Shown: positions 14,039 to 23,724, numbered from the stretch's first letter. The stretch is 64,000 nt of DNA from Lentisphaeria bacterium (GCA_017508385.1 JAFVZB010000068.1:1-64000), one strand, 5' to 3'. Numbers and translations are program-made. Notes: generated from the sequence alone by a model not told the origin.

Positions 14039-15769
14039 ATGAGTAATTATGATCTTTCAACCATCCGTCACAGTGCTGCCCACGTCATGGCAGCAGCGGT
14101 GAAGCAGCTTTATCCTGATGCCAAATTTGATATCGGTCCGGCGACCGAGAACGGATTTTACTACGATTTTGATATGGAACACCGTCTGGTGACCGAGGAT
14201 CTCAAAGCCATCGAGAAAGCGATGAAGAAACTCATCGGCAGAAAGCTGGCGTTTGAGCGTTTCGAGACCAGCCGTGAAGAGGCGATGAAACTCCTCGAGG
14301 GTCAGCCCTACAAACTCGAGCGTTTGGCTGATATCGCCGAGGGCGATGCCATCAGTTTTTACCGCACCGGTGATTTCCTTGACCTCTGCCGCGGACCTCA
14401 CGTTGAGAACTCAGGCGAGATCGGAGCAGTGAAGTTGACCGGTATTGCCGGAAGCTACTTCCGCGGAGACGAGAAAAATCCGATGCTCCAGCGCATTTAC
14501 GGAATCGCATTCCCGACCGAGGAAGAGCTCCAGAACTACATCCGTCAGCAGGAAGAGGCGGCAAAACGTGACCACCGCAAGCTCGGAGTTGAGCTTGATC
14601 TCTTCGGATTTTCCGATAATGTCGGTCCCGGCTTGGTGCTGTGGCGTCCCAAAGGCTCGCTCATCCGCCATCTGGTCGAGACCTTCTGGAAAGAGGAGCA
14701 CTACAAAAACGGATACGAACTGCTTTACACTCCGCACATCGGTCAGAGTCTGCTGTGGGAGACCAGCGGTCACCTCGGTTTCTACCGTGACGGAATGTAC
14801 AGTCCGATGGAAATCGACGAGCGTGACTACTATGTGAAGCCGATGAACTGCCCGTTCCACATCGAGGTTTACCGTTCACGTCTGCGCAGTTACCGTGAGC
14901 TGCCCCTGCGCTGGGCTGAGCTCGGAACTGTTTACCGCTATGAGAAATCAGGAGCACTTCACGGTCTGATGCGTGTTCGCGGATTTACTCAGGATGACTC
15001 ACACATCATCTGTACTCCGGAGTCGATCGAGGACGAGATCGCAGAAGTCCTGCGTTTCAGCCTCGAGATGAACCGCACCTTCTTCGGTTCAGCCACCGTG
15101 ATCAAACCCTATCTCTCGACCCGTCCCGAAAAGGCGGTCGGCGAGCCCGAGCGCTGGGAGACCGCTATCCGCAGTCTGCGCAAAGCCGTTGACAAGTGCG
15201 GCTTGGAGTGCGAGGTCGATGAGGGCGGCGGTGCATTCTACGGTCCGAAAATCGACCTCAAAATCAAGGATGCCATCGGCAGAGAGTGGCAAACCACCAC
15301 TATCCAGTTCGACTTCAATCTTCCCGAGCGTTTCGATATGACCTATATCGGAGAGGATGGCAAGAAACACCGTCCCTACATGGTGCACCGTGCTCTGCTG
15401 GGAAGTCTCGAGCGTTTCTTCGGAATCCTCGTCGAACACTATGCCGGAGCGTTCCCGCTGTGGCTGGCTCCTGAGCAGGCAAGGATTCTGCCGGTCAGTG
15501 ATGCCCAGATCGGGGTGGCTCAGAAGATCGCATCTGAGCTGCGTGCCAAAGGTTTCAGAGTTGGTGTCGATGAACAGGCAGCCGGTCTCGGAGCCAAGAT
15601 ACGTGCCGCCCGCAACGAGCGTGTTCCCTACCTGATGGTGCTGGGAGAGCGCGAGGCTGAGTCCGGCTGTGTCTCACTGCGCACCCGCCGCGACGGCGAG
15701 CTCGGAGCGATGAGTGTTGAAGAAGTTGCTAAAAAGATGCAAAATGAGGTTGAAAATAAGATAGTTTGA
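14039..15769 (+). CDS. thrS: Threonyl-tRNA synthetase lacking the TGS domain
   Basis: The 576-residue class II synthetase charges tRNA-Thr. It starts directly in the editing domain, with H11/H15 in HSAAH and C117/H121 in CRGPH. The catalytic zinc ligands are C271 in MNCPFH, H322 in QDDSHI and H450 in MVHRALLGSLERFF; the C-terminal anticodon domain is complete. The N-terminal TGS domain of about 60 residues present in E. coli is missing, and no upstream in-frame start could supply it because the leader is non-coding. The start follows GGGA about ten bases upstream. Confidence 0.95.
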   Translation: MSNYDLSTIRHSAAHVMAAAVKQLYPDAKFDIGPATENGFYYDFDMEHRLVTEDLKAIEKAMKKLIGRKLAFERFETSREEAMKLLEGQPYKLERLADIAEGDAISFYRTGDFLDLCRGPHVENSGEIGAVKLTGIAGSYFRGDEKNPMLQRIYGIAFPTEEELQNYIRQQEEAAKRDHRKLGVELDLFGFSDNVGPGLVLWRPKGSLIRHLVETFWKEEHYKNGYELLYTPHIGQSLLWETSGHLGFYRDGMYSPMEIDERDYYVKPMNCPFHIEVYRSRLRSYRELPLRWAELGTVYRYEKSGALHGLMRVRGFTQDDSHIICTPESIEDEIAEVLRFSLEMNRTFFGSATVIKPYLSTRPEKAVGEPERWETAIRSLRKAVDKCGLECEVDEGGGAFYGPKIDLKIKDAIGREWQTTTIQFDFNLPERFDMTYIGEDGKKHRPYMVHRALLGSLERFFGILVEHYAGAFPLWLAPEQARILPVSDAQIGVAQKIASELRAKGFRVGVDEQAAGLGAKIRAARNERVPYLMVLGEREAESGCVSLRTRRDGELGAMSVEEVAKKMQNEVENKIV

Positions 15770-15780
15770 TGCTATCTTAT
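15756..15780 (+). promoter_or_regulatory. Hairpin over the thrS stop codon
   Basis: ATAAGATAG (15756-15764) and CTATCTTAT (15772-15780) form a perfect nine-base-pair stem with a seven-base loop that contains the thrS stop codon. No U-run follows, so it may be an RNA-processing or stability element rather than a terminator. Confidence 0.45.
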
Positions 15781-15793
15781 AAATATGACATTT

Positions 15794-15859
15794 GCACGGA
15801 GAGCGTGTGCCTCTGTGCGAGCGTCTGTTAAAACTGCCGGGAAATGGGTTCCGACAGTT
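15794..15859 (+). promoter_or_regulatory. Structured infC leader
   Basis: Two stem-loops precede infC. The first pairs GCACGGAG (15794-15801) with CTCTGTGC (15811-15818). The second pairs AACTG and CGG (15832-15840) with CCG and CAGTT (15851-15859). Leaders of infC-rpmI-rplT are often bound by L20 or control translation, so a regulatory role is plausible; no protein site can be assigned. Confidence 0.45.
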
Positions 15860-15890
15860 CAAAATGAAGTAAGAAAGGCAGGGTATCGTT

Positions 15891-16400
15891 ATTGCTAAGT
15901 TGTTGAAACCGAACGATCGGACTATCACTTTGACTGAAGTGCTTCTGATCGGAGCCGAGGGCGAACAGCTCGGAGTCGTCGCTTACAGCCGTGCGAAAGA
16001 GTTGGCAGCCGAGGCGGGATTGGATCTGGTTCTGGTATCAGACCGCTCCACACCTCCGGTAGTGAGGATCATGAATTTCGGAAAGCTCCGTTACGAGCAG
16101 AAGAAAAACATCAAGGCGCAGCGCAAGAATGCGATCGCCCAGAAGATCAAAGAGGTGAAGTTTCATATCAACATCGATCAGCATGACTACGAGACCAAGC
16201 TGAAAAAAGCGTTGGATTTTCTTGAGAAGAAATATCGTGTCAAAATCACCCTCGCTCTGCGCGGACGTGAGATGGCTCATCAGGATATGGCTTTTGATCT
16301 GATGAAGCAGGTGACCGAAGCGTTGACTCCGTATGCTGATGCAGACGGAACTCCGAAACTTCTCGGACGCAATATATCAGTGAATTTTGCACCCAAATGA
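15891..16400 (+). CDS. infC: Translation initiation factor IF-3, ATT start codon
   Basis: The 169-residue protein carries both IF-3 domains: GAEGEQLGVV and PPVVRIMNFGK in the N domain, KEVKFHINIDQHDYETK and LALRGREMAHQ in the C domain. The reading frame has no ATG or GTG near its beginning: a stop at 15870 is followed only by GTT, ATC, ATT and two TTG codons. The ATT at 15891 has AGGCAGGG ending seven bases before it, while the TTG at 15900 is 16 bases away. An ATT start is known for infC in E. coli, where IF-3 represses its own synthesis by rejecting it, so the same autoregulation is likely. rpmI and rplT follow. Confidence 0.9.
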   Translation: MAKLLKPNDRTITLTEVLLIGAEGEQLGVVAYSRAKELAAEAGLDLVLVSDRSTPPVVRIMNFGKLRYEQKKNIKAQRKNAIAQKIKEVKFHINIDQHDYETKLKKALDFLEKKYRVKITLALRGREMAHQDMAFDLMKQVTEALTPYADADGTPKLLGRNISVNFAPK

Positions 16401-16423
16401 TTTGAGTGCTTAAACAGGCCGCA

Positions 16424-16446
16424 GCCGGTAGTCAGCATTGACCGGC
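16424..16446 (+). promoter_or_regulatory. Hairpin between infC and rpmI
   Basis: GCCGG (16424-16428) pairs with CCGGC (16442-16446), with inner TCA/TGA pairing and a three-base bulge. It lies 60 bases before rpmI, where L20-responsive elements are found in other bacteria. No U-run follows. Confidence 0.35.
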
Positions 16447-16483
16447 TCGGTTTAACAGTCTAAAAAGACGAAAGGAACAAACA

Positions 16484-16684
16484 ATGCCGAAACTCAAGAC
16501 AAGAAAATGTGCCGCAAAACGTCTGAAACAGACGGGTACCGGCAAGTTCCGTCACCACAAGGCTGGTGCACGGCATCTGAAGACCTGTAAGAACGCGAAG
16601 CGTAAACGTCGTCTGCGTCAGGATGCAGCGGTTTCCGCATCCGAGAACAGCCGCATCAAGGCAGCACTGCCTTACGGTCTTTGA
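16484..16684 (+). CDS. rpmI: 50S ribosomal protein L35
   Basis: The 66-residue, very basic protein starts MPKLKTRKCAAKRLKQTGTG and has the L35 pattern KFRHHKAGARHL. AAAGGA precedes the ATG. It stands in the universal order infC-rpmI-rplT, 18 bases before rplT. Confidence 0.95.
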   Translation: MPKLKTRKCAAKRLKQTGTGKFRHHKAGARHLKTCKNAKRKRRLRQDAAVSASENSRIKAALPYGL

Positions 16685-16702
16685 TAGAGGAGGGATTTAC
16701 AA

Positions 16703-17053
16703 ATGGCAAGAACTACTTATGCAGTGCCCTCCCGCAAGCGTCGTAAGCGCACGCTGGAGATGGCGAAAGGTTTTTACGGCAACAGCAGCCGCAATATCCG
16801 TAACGTCTATGATGCCGTTGACAAGGCTTTGAGTCACGCCTATGTCGGCCGCAAGCAGAAAAAACGTCAGTATCGTGGTCTCTGGATCGTGCGTATCAAC
16901 GCCGCCTGCCGCGCTCTCGACGTCAATTACAGCCGCTTTATGGATGGTTTGAAGAAGGCCAATATCGAGCTGAACCGCAAGGTTCTCGCTGATCTGGCGG
17001 TCAACGAACCCGCCGAGTTCAAGGCGTTGGTCGAGCGGGTCACCAAGGCCTGA
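16703..17053 (+). CDS. rplT: 50S ribosomal protein L20
   Basis: The 116-residue protein has the L20 sequence pattern RKRRKRTLEMAKGFYGN, KKRQYRGLWIVRINAACR and LADLAVNEPAEFKALV. L20 is needed early in 50S assembly and commonly represses this operon. GAGGAGG gives a strong ribosome-binding site. A strong terminator follows the stop codon, closing the operon before pheS. Confidence 0.96.
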   Translation: MARTTYAVPSRKRRKRTLEMAKGFYGNSSRNIRNVYDAVDKALSHAYVGRKQKKRQYRGLWIVRINAACRALDVNYSRFMDGLKKANIELNRKVLADLAVNEPAEFKALVERVTKA

Positions 17054-17072
17054 GACCGTATCTTTTGATCCG

Positions 17073-17122
17073 AAACAGCTTGATTTTGGTGTTCTTCACC
17101 GATTTCAAGCTGTTTTGTGTTT
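17073..17122 (+). terminator. Rho-independent terminator after rplT
   Basis: AAACAGCTTGA (17073-17083) pairs with TCAAGCTGTTT (17105-17115), with an inner GGTG/CACC stem, and is followed by TGTGTTTT. Confidence 0.88.
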
Positions 17123-17157
17123 TAACGGGGGATTTTTTTACCGCAAAACGTTTTTGT

Positions 17158-17188
17158 TTGACAAGGGATGTTTTGCCGGAAATATAAT
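17158..17188 (+). promoter_or_regulatory. Promoter of the pheS operon
   Basis: Perfect TTGACA (17158-17163) and TATAAT (17183-17188) boxes, separated by 19 bases, a rather long spacer. The leader before pheS is about 125 bases and contains a small GGAG-TTTT-CTCC hairpin. Confidence 0.65.
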
Positions 17189-17317
17189 TGTCAGAGGGCT
17201 GTTTCACATAGGGGAGTTTTCTCCGTACAGTGTGGAAGAGTTTATTCAGAATACAATTTATGTGCATTTTGAACAAACCCTTCAGCAAATCATGCGAAGC
17301 GGTCGGACAGGAGCAAT

Positions 17318-18334
17318 ATGAATACTATAATTGAATCTATCAATCGGGCAGTGGAAGAGGCGAAGAGCCGCTGTGCCGCTGCGAAGTCGCAAGCCGATAT
17401 CGAGTCGGTTCGCATAGATTATCTCGGACGTAACGGTCTTTTTCCTGAGTTGTCACGTCAGATGGGAACTATTCCCGCCGAAGAACGCCGAGAGACCGGA
17501 GCCGCATTCAATACCGGCAGAACCGCAATCCAGCAGGCGATGGATGAGGCTGTTGCCCGTTTTACCGGTTCAGCATCCAACGATGATATCATCGATATAA
17601 CTCTGCCCGGACGCCGTCAGTGTGTCGGCAGAAAGCATCCGATCAGCCGTCTGGCTGAGGAGTGCGTGGCGATTTTCCGCAGAATGGGCTTTATTGCCGT
17701 TGACGGTCCTGAAATCGAGAGCATCTACCACAACTTTGATGCGCTCAATACTCCGATGGACCACCCCTCGCGTGACCCGCAGGATACCTTCTATTTCCCC
17801 GATGGCAGGATTTTGCGTTCACAGACTTCACCCGTGCAGATCAGAGTCATGGAAACCCACGAACCTCCGGTGCGCATCGTCGCTCCCGGACGTGTTTTCC
17901 GCCGTGATACTCCCGATGCCACCCACGGAATGAACTTCCACCAGATCGAGGGACTCTATGTCGATAAAAATGTCTCGATGGCTGACTTGAAGAGTGTGCT
18001 TCAGGATTTTGCCCGTGAGATGTTCGGTCAGGATGTCCGCATCCGTCTGAGACCCCACTTCTTCCCGTTCACCGAGCCCAGCGTTGAGTACGACTTCAGC
18101 TGTGTGGTCTGCGGCGGCAAGGGATGCAATGTCTGCAAACACTCAGGCTGGATCGAGATCGCCGGAGCCGGTATGGTCGATCCCCAGGTGTTCCGCAACG
18201 TCGGTTACGACCCCGAGGTGTGGAGCGGATACGCTTTCGGACTCGGTATCGAGCGTCTGGCAATGCTTCGTTTTCATATTCCTGACTTGCGTTTCCTCTA
18301 CGAGAACGATGTCAGATTTCTTGAACAATTCTAA
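17318..18334 (+). CDS. pheS: Phenylalanyl-tRNA synthetase alpha subunit
   Basis: The 338-residue class II catalytic subunit has an N-terminal coiled coil, then PGRRQCVGRKHPISR, FDALNTPMDHPSRDPQDTFY, TSPVQIRVM, RVFRRDTPDATHGMNFHQIEG and the final GLGIERLAMLRF that bind ATP, phenylalanine and tRNA acceptor. It forms an alpha2-beta2 enzyme with the product of pheT, which starts 11 bases downstream. CAGGAG precedes the ATG. Confidence 0.97.
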   Translation: MNTIIESINRAVEEAKSRCAAAKSQADIESVRIDYLGRNGLFPELSRQMGTIPAEERRETGAAFNTGRTAIQQAMDEAVARFTGSASNDDIIDITLPGRRQCVGRKHPISRLAEECVAIFRRMGFIAVDGPEIESIYHNFDALNTPMDHPSRDPQDTFYFPDGRILRSQTSPVQIRVMETHEPPVRIVAPGRVFRRDTPDATHGMNFHQIEGLYVDKNVSMADLKSVLQDFAREMFGQDVRIRLRPHFFPFTEPSVEYDFSCVVCGGKGCNVCKHSGWIEIAGAGMVDPQVFRNVGYDPEVWSGYAFGLGIERLAMLRFHIPDLRFLYENDVRFLEQF

Positions 18335-18345
18335 GGAGTGCAGTC

Positions 18346-20748
18346 ATGGATATTTCACGCAAATGGCTCTCTGATTATGTTGCACTTGATTGTGATGATG
18401 CAACTCTTTGTCATAAACTTACGATGGCAGGTATCGAGGTCGAGGCTGTTGAAAACAACTCAACTGTTCCCGAAGGCGTTGTTGCCGCCAAAATAGTTGA
18501 CCGTCAGGTACATCCGAACTCAGACCACCTTTCGGTGTGTCAGGTGAACGACGGAAAAAACACCATCCAGATCGTCTGCGGAGCTCCGAATTGCGATGCG
18601 GGAAAGATCGTTCCGCTCGCCACCATCGGAACCGTTTTCACCACTCCTGAGGGAGATTTCAAAATCAAGAAATCAAAACTCCGCGGAGTTGAGTCAAACG
18701 GAATGATGTGCAGTGCATCAGAGCTCGGCATATCCGACGACAACTCAGGATTGATGATACTTCCTGAGGATACAGTTATCGGAACACCGGTAAAATCACT
18801 CTATCCGGGAGATACCTTTATTGAGCTCGAAGTGACTCCGAACCGTCCCGACTGCCTCTCGATGTGGGGAGTCGCCCGTGACGTCTCATGTCTGCTCGAT
18901 GTCGAGCCGAAGTTTCCGGAAATCACCGTTCCCGCCTGTGACACTGAAATCGCCGACCTGGTGACGGTCGAGGCAAAAGAGCTCTGCCCGAGATATATCG
19001 GCAGAGTCATCGAAAATGTGAAGATCGGACCCTCTCCGGCATGGCTGGTCGAGCGTCTTGAAAGCATCGGCTTGCGCTCAATCAACAACGTCGTTGACGT
19101 GACCAACTTCGTCATGCTCGAGCTCGGACATCCGCTGCACGCCTTTGACCGTGACAAGCTCGAGGGTAAACGTGTGGTGGTAAGACGTGCCGTTGAGGGA
19201 GAAAAAATCACCATTCTCGACGGCAGGACTATCGAGCTCAAAAACGAACATCTGGTCATCGCCGATGCGGCAAAACCGATGGCTCTCGCCGGAATCATGG
19301 GCGGAGAGTTTTCCGGAGTTACCGGTGATACTGTAAATATCCTGCTTGAGAGTGCAGTTTTCAACCCCTCAAATATCCGCTCATCCAGCCGCCGCCTCGG
19401 AGTTTCAACCGATGCCAGCTACCGCTATGAGCGTGGAGTTGACTATGATATGGCAGATGCGGCATCCGACCGTGCGGTTCAGCTGATTCTTGAAGTCGCA
19501 GGCGGTACTCTCGCCAGTGCCAAGATGGATGTCAATACCGGACGTCCTGCTGAAAACGTCATCGTCTGCCGTTTTGAAAAAATCCGCAATCTTATCGGTT
19601 CCGGAGTCAGCAACGAGCGCATCGTTGAGATATTGACCAAGCTCCACCTCAAGGTCAGTGACATCACTGCCGAGGGATGCAAAGTTACGGCTCCGCTCTT
19701 CCGTCTCGACCTCACCCGTGAGGCTGATCTGGCTGAAGAGGTCGCCCGTATCGACGGTCTGGAAAAGGTTCCGCAGATCGCAGTCAACGGCAAAATCTGC
19801 CATCCGGCAAGCGAGGATGCTTACGCAAAAGTTCAGAACCTGCGTGAGATGGCGGTCTCTCTCGGACTTTATGAGTGTGTGACTTACAGCATCACCGGAG
19901 TTCCGCAGGCATTGACTGACAGCCGTTTTGAAGAGTCCGATTTGATCAAACTTGATAATCCGCTCAATCCTGATTCATCGGTCATGCGTCCCAGCCTCTT
20001 CGGAGGAATGCTCAATGTCGCCGAGCGCAACATCACCCGCGGAAACCGCAACCTCAGACTCTTTGAGCTGGATAAAGTGTTCTGCGCCAATGCAGAGAAA
20101 TATCCGGAAGAGCGTGATGAGCTTATCATGCTGCTTACCGGCAAACGCTACGCCGACCGCTACTCAGAGGATTTTGCTCTCGAGTACGATTTCTACGATA
20201 TGAAAGGTGCGGTCGAGGACCTCATGGAAATGCTCGGAGTCTCGAAGTACCGTTTCACCCGTCTCGATGACGACAAACGTTTCAAGTCAGGCAATGCTGT
20301 CGCCGTTGACATCTACGGCAGACGTGCCGGTGTTTTCGGTGAGGTGAACAACGCTCTCACCTCAGGATGGCGTCACACCTCCAAAGTGTTCGTCGCACTC
20401 TTCGAGGCACAGAGTCTCTACGATGCCTCTGTCAAAGCCAGCCGCAACTTCAAAGCTCTTGCCCAGTACCCCGCCACCTCCCGTGACGTGGCAATGCTGG
20501 TTCCTGAGGATATGGAAAACGGAAAGATCATCGAATTTATCCGCAAGCGCAACCTCGCCAATCTTGAATCAGTGCGTCTCTTTGACATCTACTGCGGTAA
20601 AGAGTTGGCAGAGCAGAACAAAAAGAGTATGGCATACGAGCTGGTTTTCCGCCACAGCGAGAGAACTCTGACCGATAACGAGGTCAACTCCGCAATGGAT
20701 AAGCTGCGCAAAGCTCTTGAAAGCGACCTCAAGGTCGAGTTGAGATAA
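18346..20748 (+). CDS. pheT: Phenylalanyl-tRNA synthetase beta subunit
   Basis: The 800-residue protein has the expected layout: a small N-terminal segment, an EMAP-type tRNA-binding domain around residues 41-150 ([18 protein letters not shown]), the B3/B4 editing region ([21 protein letters not shown]), the B5 domain, the catalytic-like domain and the C-terminal ferredoxin-like anticodon-binding domain ([12 protein letters not shown]). Full length for the long bacterial form. It is followed after 35 bases by ribH. Confidence 0.97.
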   Translation: MDISRKWLSDYVALDCDDATLCHKLTMAGIEVEAVENNSTVPEGVVAAKIVDRQVHPNSDHLSVCQVNDGKNTIQIVCGAPNCDAGKIVPLATIGTVFTTPEGDFKIKKSKLRGVESNGMMCSASELGISDDNSGLMILPEDTVIGTPVKSLYPGDTFIELEVTPNRPDCLSMWGVARDVSCLLDVEPKFPEITVPACDTEIADLVTVEAKELCPRYIGRVIENVKIGPSPAWLVERLESIGLRSINNVVDVTNFVMLELGHPLHAFDRDKLEGKRVVVRRAVEGEKITILDGRTIELKNEHLVIADAAKPMALAGIMGGEFSGVTGDTVNILLESAVFNPSNIRSSSRRLGVSTDASYRYERGVDYDMADAASDRAVQLILEVAGGTLASAKMDVNTGRPAENVIVCRFEKIRNLIGSGVSNERIVEILTKLHLKVSDITAEGCKVTAPLFRLDLTREADLAEEVARIDGLEKVPQIAVNGKICHPASEDAYAKVQNLREMAVSLGLYECVTYSITGVPQALTDSRFEESDLIKLDNPLNPDSSVMRPSLFGGMLNVAERNITRGNRNLRLFELDKVFCANAEKYPEERDELIMLLTGKRYADRYSEDFALEYDFYDMKGAVEDLMEMLGVSKYRFTRLDDDKRFKSGNAVAVDIYGRRAGVFGEVNNALTSGWRHTSKVFVALFEAQSLYDASVKASRNFKALAQYPATSRDVAMLVPEDMENGKIIEFIRKRNLANLESVRLFDIYCGKELAEQNKKSMAYELVFRHSERTLTDNEVNSAMDKLRKALESDLKVELR

Positions 20749-20783
20749 TCAGAACAAAAGTTTTCGGGAAGGAGTTTGATATT

Positions 20784-21266
20784 ATGATCGACAAGAATAT
20801 CGGTAATGTTTATGAGGGAGTCCTGTCAGCAGAGGGACTCAAGTTCGGAATCGTCTGCGGCAGATTCAATGACTTTTTCGTCAGCCGTCTGCTTTCAGGA
20901 GCCGTTGATGCCATCACCCGCCACGGCGGAAAAGCTGCGGATATCAGTGTGGCTTATGTTCCCGGTTCCTATGAGATACCGTTTGCGATCAAAAAGATGC
21001 TCGAGACCAAAAAATATGATGCGGTCATCGCTCTCGGAGTTGTCATTCAGGGAGCGACCAGCCACGCCGGATACATCAACTCCGAAGTGGCAAAATGCGT
21101 CGCCCAGCTCGGTCTTGAGTTCGGAGTTCCCGTCACTTACGGCATGATCACCGCAGAAAACCTCGATCAGGCTATCGAGCGCAGCGGAACCAAAGCCGGC
21201 AACAAGGGCGTGGATGCTGCTCTGGCGGCTATTGAAATGGCTAACCTCACAAAAGTGATCGGCTGA
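20784..21266 (+). CDS. ribH: 6,7-dimethyl-8-ribityllumazine synthase
   Basis: The 160-residue protein joins the RibB product to the pyrimidine intermediate to make lumazine. Motifs are [39 protein letters not shown] and [17 protein letters not shown]. The usual aromatic residue after the active-site His (TxHF) is Ala here (SHAGY), as in a number of homologues. It lies away from ribBA, without a riboswitch, within the pheST transcript; nusB starts one base after its stop. Confidence 0.95.
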   Translation: MIDKNIGNVYEGVLSAEGLKFGIVCGRFNDFFVSRLLSGAVDAITRHGGKAADISVAYVPGSYEIPFAIKKMLETKKYDAVIALGVVIQGATSHAGYINSEVAKCVAQLGLEFGVPVTYGMITAENLDQAIERSGTKAGNKGVDAALAAIEMANLTKVIG

Positions 21267-21267
21267 A

Positions 21268-21744
21268 ATGGATTTTACAGACAACAACACAGAGGCGGTG
21301 AAGCCTCATACCAAGCGTCTCGGCAGAGAGTTCGCCATGCAGTTTTTGTTCAGTTGCGAGATGCAGGATGAACTTCCGGGAGCCCGGATGTTCGATACTT
21401 TTTTCGAATCTGTATGCAACGAATACAAACTGCGTGACAACCGTCTTTCCCGCAAGGGCAGGGAGTACGCCATTGCCCTCTACAACGAGGTCGTGGTGCA
21501 CAAAGAGGATATCGACAAACTGATTTCCAGCCATTGTGAAAACTGGGATTGGGATCGTGTTTCTGCGGTTGAGCGCAACATCATGCGTGTGGCAATAGCT
21601 GAGATGTGCTATTTTCCTGACGTTCCGGAAATCGTCAGTATCGACGAGGCAGTTGAGATAGCCAGAGATTTTTCCGGAGAAAAAGGCGGAAACTTTATCA
21701 ACGGCGTGCTCAATGCCATAAAAAACACCATCGTCAAGGAGTAA
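21268..21744 (+). CDS. nusB: Transcription antitermination factor NusB
   Basis: The 158-residue helical protein carries the NusB pattern GREFAMQFLFSCEM near the start and WDWDRVSAVERNIMRVAIAEM plus SIDEAVEIARDFSGEKGGNFINGVL in the C-terminal half. NusB with S10 binds boxA of rRNA operons and suppresses termination. Pairing with ribH is conserved across many bacteria. The next gene, ftsY, starts one base after its stop. Confidence 0.95.
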   Translation: MDFTDNNTEAVKPHTKRLGREFAMQFLFSCEMQDELPGARMFDTFFESVCNEYKLRDNRLSRKGREYAIALYNEVVVHKEDIDKLISSHCENWDWDRVSAVERNIMRVAIAEMCYFPDVPEIVSIDEAVEIARDFSGEKGGNFINGVLNAIKNTIVKE

Positions 21745-21745
21745 A

Positions 21746-22675
21746 ATGGCTTCCGTTTTTTCAATTTTCAAGCGCGGACTTGAGAAGAGTGCGACCAAGA
21801 TATCCCGGGTGTTCACCAGCGTTTTCACCGGAGTGAAAGCCCATGACGCAGCAAGTTTTGATGAGCTTGAGGCTCTGCTGATATCCTCAGACTTCGGAGT
21901 CACTGCCAGCGTTGAAATCGTAGCCGGATTGAAAGAGCTTTATGACCGGGGCGTGATTGCCACCGATGCCGATCTTGTCACCGAGCTGCGCAAGCAGGTC
22001 ACTGAGCTTCTTCACCGTCACGAGCGTGAAATAAATATTGCCGAACCGGGTACTCCGACCGTCATCCTGATGGTGGGAGTCAACGGCAGCGGCAAGACGA
22101 CCTCCATCGGCAAACTTGCCCACAATCTGATAAGCGGCGGCAAGCAGGTGGTGCTCGGAGCTTGTGATACCTTCCGTGCTGCGGCTGTCGAGCAGCTTCA
22201 GCTCTGGGGAGAGCGCACCGGAGCTCACGTTGTATCCTCAAAACACGGAGCTGACCCGGCAAGTGTGGCATACGATGCCATGCAGAGTGCCATCGCCCGT
22301 GGAGCCGATTATCTTCTGCTCGATACTGCCGGACGTCAGCAGAACCAGCGTGATTTGATGGCAGAGCTTGCCAAGATAAAGCGTTCCATACAGAAAGTCT
22401 GTCCGACAGCTCCCCACGAGGTGTGGCTGACGGTTGACTCCACTCTCGGAGCGAATGTGTTGAGTCAGGCAAAAGAGTTTTCCAACACCGTCGGAGTCAC
22501 CGGTCTGATACTCACCAAGCTCGACGGCACCGGTCGTGGCGGAATGGCTGTTGCATTGCATCGTGACTTTGAACTTCCGACCTTCTATGTCGGACTCGGT
22601 GAACAGCCTGAGGATTTGCAGGAGTTCAGTCCTGAATTTTACGCTGATGCCCTTTTCGGCAAGCAGGAAGGATAA
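21746..22675 (+). CDS. ftsY: Signal recognition particle receptor FtsY
   Basis: The 309-residue SRP GTPase has the N domain (about 1-95) and G domain with GVNGSGKTTSIGKLA, DTFRAAAVEQL, DTAGRQQNQRDLM and TKLDGTGRGG. There is no long acidic A domain, so membrane binding would rely on the N-terminal helix. FtsY docks ribosome-SRP complexes at the membrane. Two divergences from consensus are visible, RQQNQ where relatives have RLQNK and TGRGG where most have AKGG. Confidence 0.96.
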   Translation: MASVFSIFKRGLEKSATKISRVFTSVFTGVKAHDAASFDELEALLISSDFGVTASVEIVAGLKELYDRGVIATDADLVTELRKQVTELLHRHEREINIAEPGTPTVILMVGVNGSGKTTSIGKLAHNLISGGKQVVLGACDTFRAAAVEQLQLWGERTGAHVVSSKHGADPASVAYDAMQSAIARGADYLLLDTAGRQQNQRDLMAELAKIKRSIQKVCPTAPHEVWLTVDSTLGANVLSQAKEFSNTVGVTGLILTKLDGTGRGGMAVALHRDFELPTFYVGLGEQPEDLQEFSPEFYADALFGKQEG

Positions 22676-22681
22676 CTCCTG

Positions 22682-23722
22682 ATGCCGGAAAAATCTGACA
22701 ATTTTTTTATGCGACTCGCTCTGGGATCCGCCCGCAAAGCGTGGGGGATGACAGCTCCCAATCCGATGGTGGGCGCAGTGATTGTCAGAGACGGAAAGGT
22801 GATTTCCACCGGATATCACCACAAGGCAGGAACTGCTCACGCCGAAGTCGATGCTCTCAATAACGCAGCTCAGTCAGGTGCGGATGTCAGGGGAGCGACC
22901 ATTTACGTCACCCTTGAACCGTGCTCCACCGTCGGACGCACCGGAGCCTGCACCGAAGCGGTAATCAAAGCCGGACTTGCCAGAGTTGTTATTGGCTGTC
23001 TTGACCCCAATCCGAAGCACGCAGGCAGGGGAGTGGAGGTTCTCCGCAACGCCGGAATCGAAGTTATGTGCGGCATCGAAGAAGAGGAGTGCATTGAGCT
23101 GAACTCAGCATTTTTTACCTGGATAACCACCGGCAAACCTCTGGTGATGCTCAAAATGGCATCGACCCTCGACGGTAAGAGTGCCGCCCGAAACGGAGAC
23201 TCTTTCTGGATAACCGGCAAGGAGGCACGTTCAAGAGTTCAGGAGTTGAGACGTCTTGCCGGTGCGATAATGGTCGGAGCCTCCACACTGAAAACCGACC
23301 ATCCCCGTTTGAATGTAAGAGAGCCTGCCGACTGGCAGAATCAGCCGTTGAGACTGATTGCCTCAAACAGTATGAGTCAGAGTGAAGTCGAAGAGTTTTT
23401 TCCGGATGGAAACGTTCAGGTCGTCCGTGTGAACACAGTTGATGAGTGGGAAAAACTGCTCATTGAGCTCGGCAGAAAAAATATAATGGCACTGCTCATC
23501 GAGGGAGGCAGTGAACTTGCCGCATCGGCGATACGCTCCGGAGTGGTTGATTACGTTGAGTTTCATATCGCTCCCAGAATACTCGGAGGAGCAGGCAGCC
23601 GTCCGACCGTTGGCGGAGCTGATCCGCAGAAGATGTGTGAAGCAATAGATTTAAAGAGTGTCAAAACCACCGTTTACGGCAGGGATATTGCTGTATCCGG
23701 ATATCTCAAAAGGAGTTGGTGA
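22682..23722 (+). CDS. ribD: Riboflavin biosynthesis deaminase/reductase
   Basis: The 346-residue bifunctional enzyme has an N-terminal deaminase with zinc site H53-A-E55 and C81/C90 (PCSTVGRTGAC), and a C-terminal reductase beginning LKMASTLDGKSAARNGDS with VGASTLKTDHPRL. It converts the GTP cyclohydrolase II product to the ribitylamino-pyrimidine. The PCxH of many homologues is PCST here, not a metal ligand. Its end abuts ribE, giving a ribD-ribE pair. Confidence 0.95.
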   Translation: MPEKSDNFFMRLALGSARKAWGMTAPNPMVGAVIVRDGKVISTGYHHKAGTAHAEVDALNNAAQSGADVRGATIYVTLEPCSTVGRTGACTEAVIKAGLARVVIGCLDPNPKHAGRGVEVLRNAGIEVMCGIEEEECIELNSAFFTWITTGKPLVMLKMASTLDGKSAARNGDSFWITGKEARSRVQELRRLAGAIMVGASTLKTDHPRLNVREPADWQNQPLRLIASNSMSQSEVEEFFPDGNVQVVRVNTVDEWEKLLIELGRKNIMALLIEGGSELAASAIRSGVVDYVEFHIAPRILGGAGSRPTVGGADPQKMCEAIDLKSVKTTVYGRDIAVSGYLKRSW

Positions 23723-23724
23723 AA

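Noticed and set aside
15756-15780. Hairpin at the thrS stop as a terminator
   Set aside because: AAATATG follows instead of a U-run, and infC lies close downstream; kept only as a possible processing element.
17115-17321. A frame rich in Phe codons just before pheS, suggesting a leader peptide for attenuation
   Set aside because: It starts with TTG inside the rplT terminator, upstream of the pheS promoter, has no ribosome-binding site and runs into the pheS start. The Phe codons come from T-rich sequence, and no attenuator hairpin with a U-run follows.
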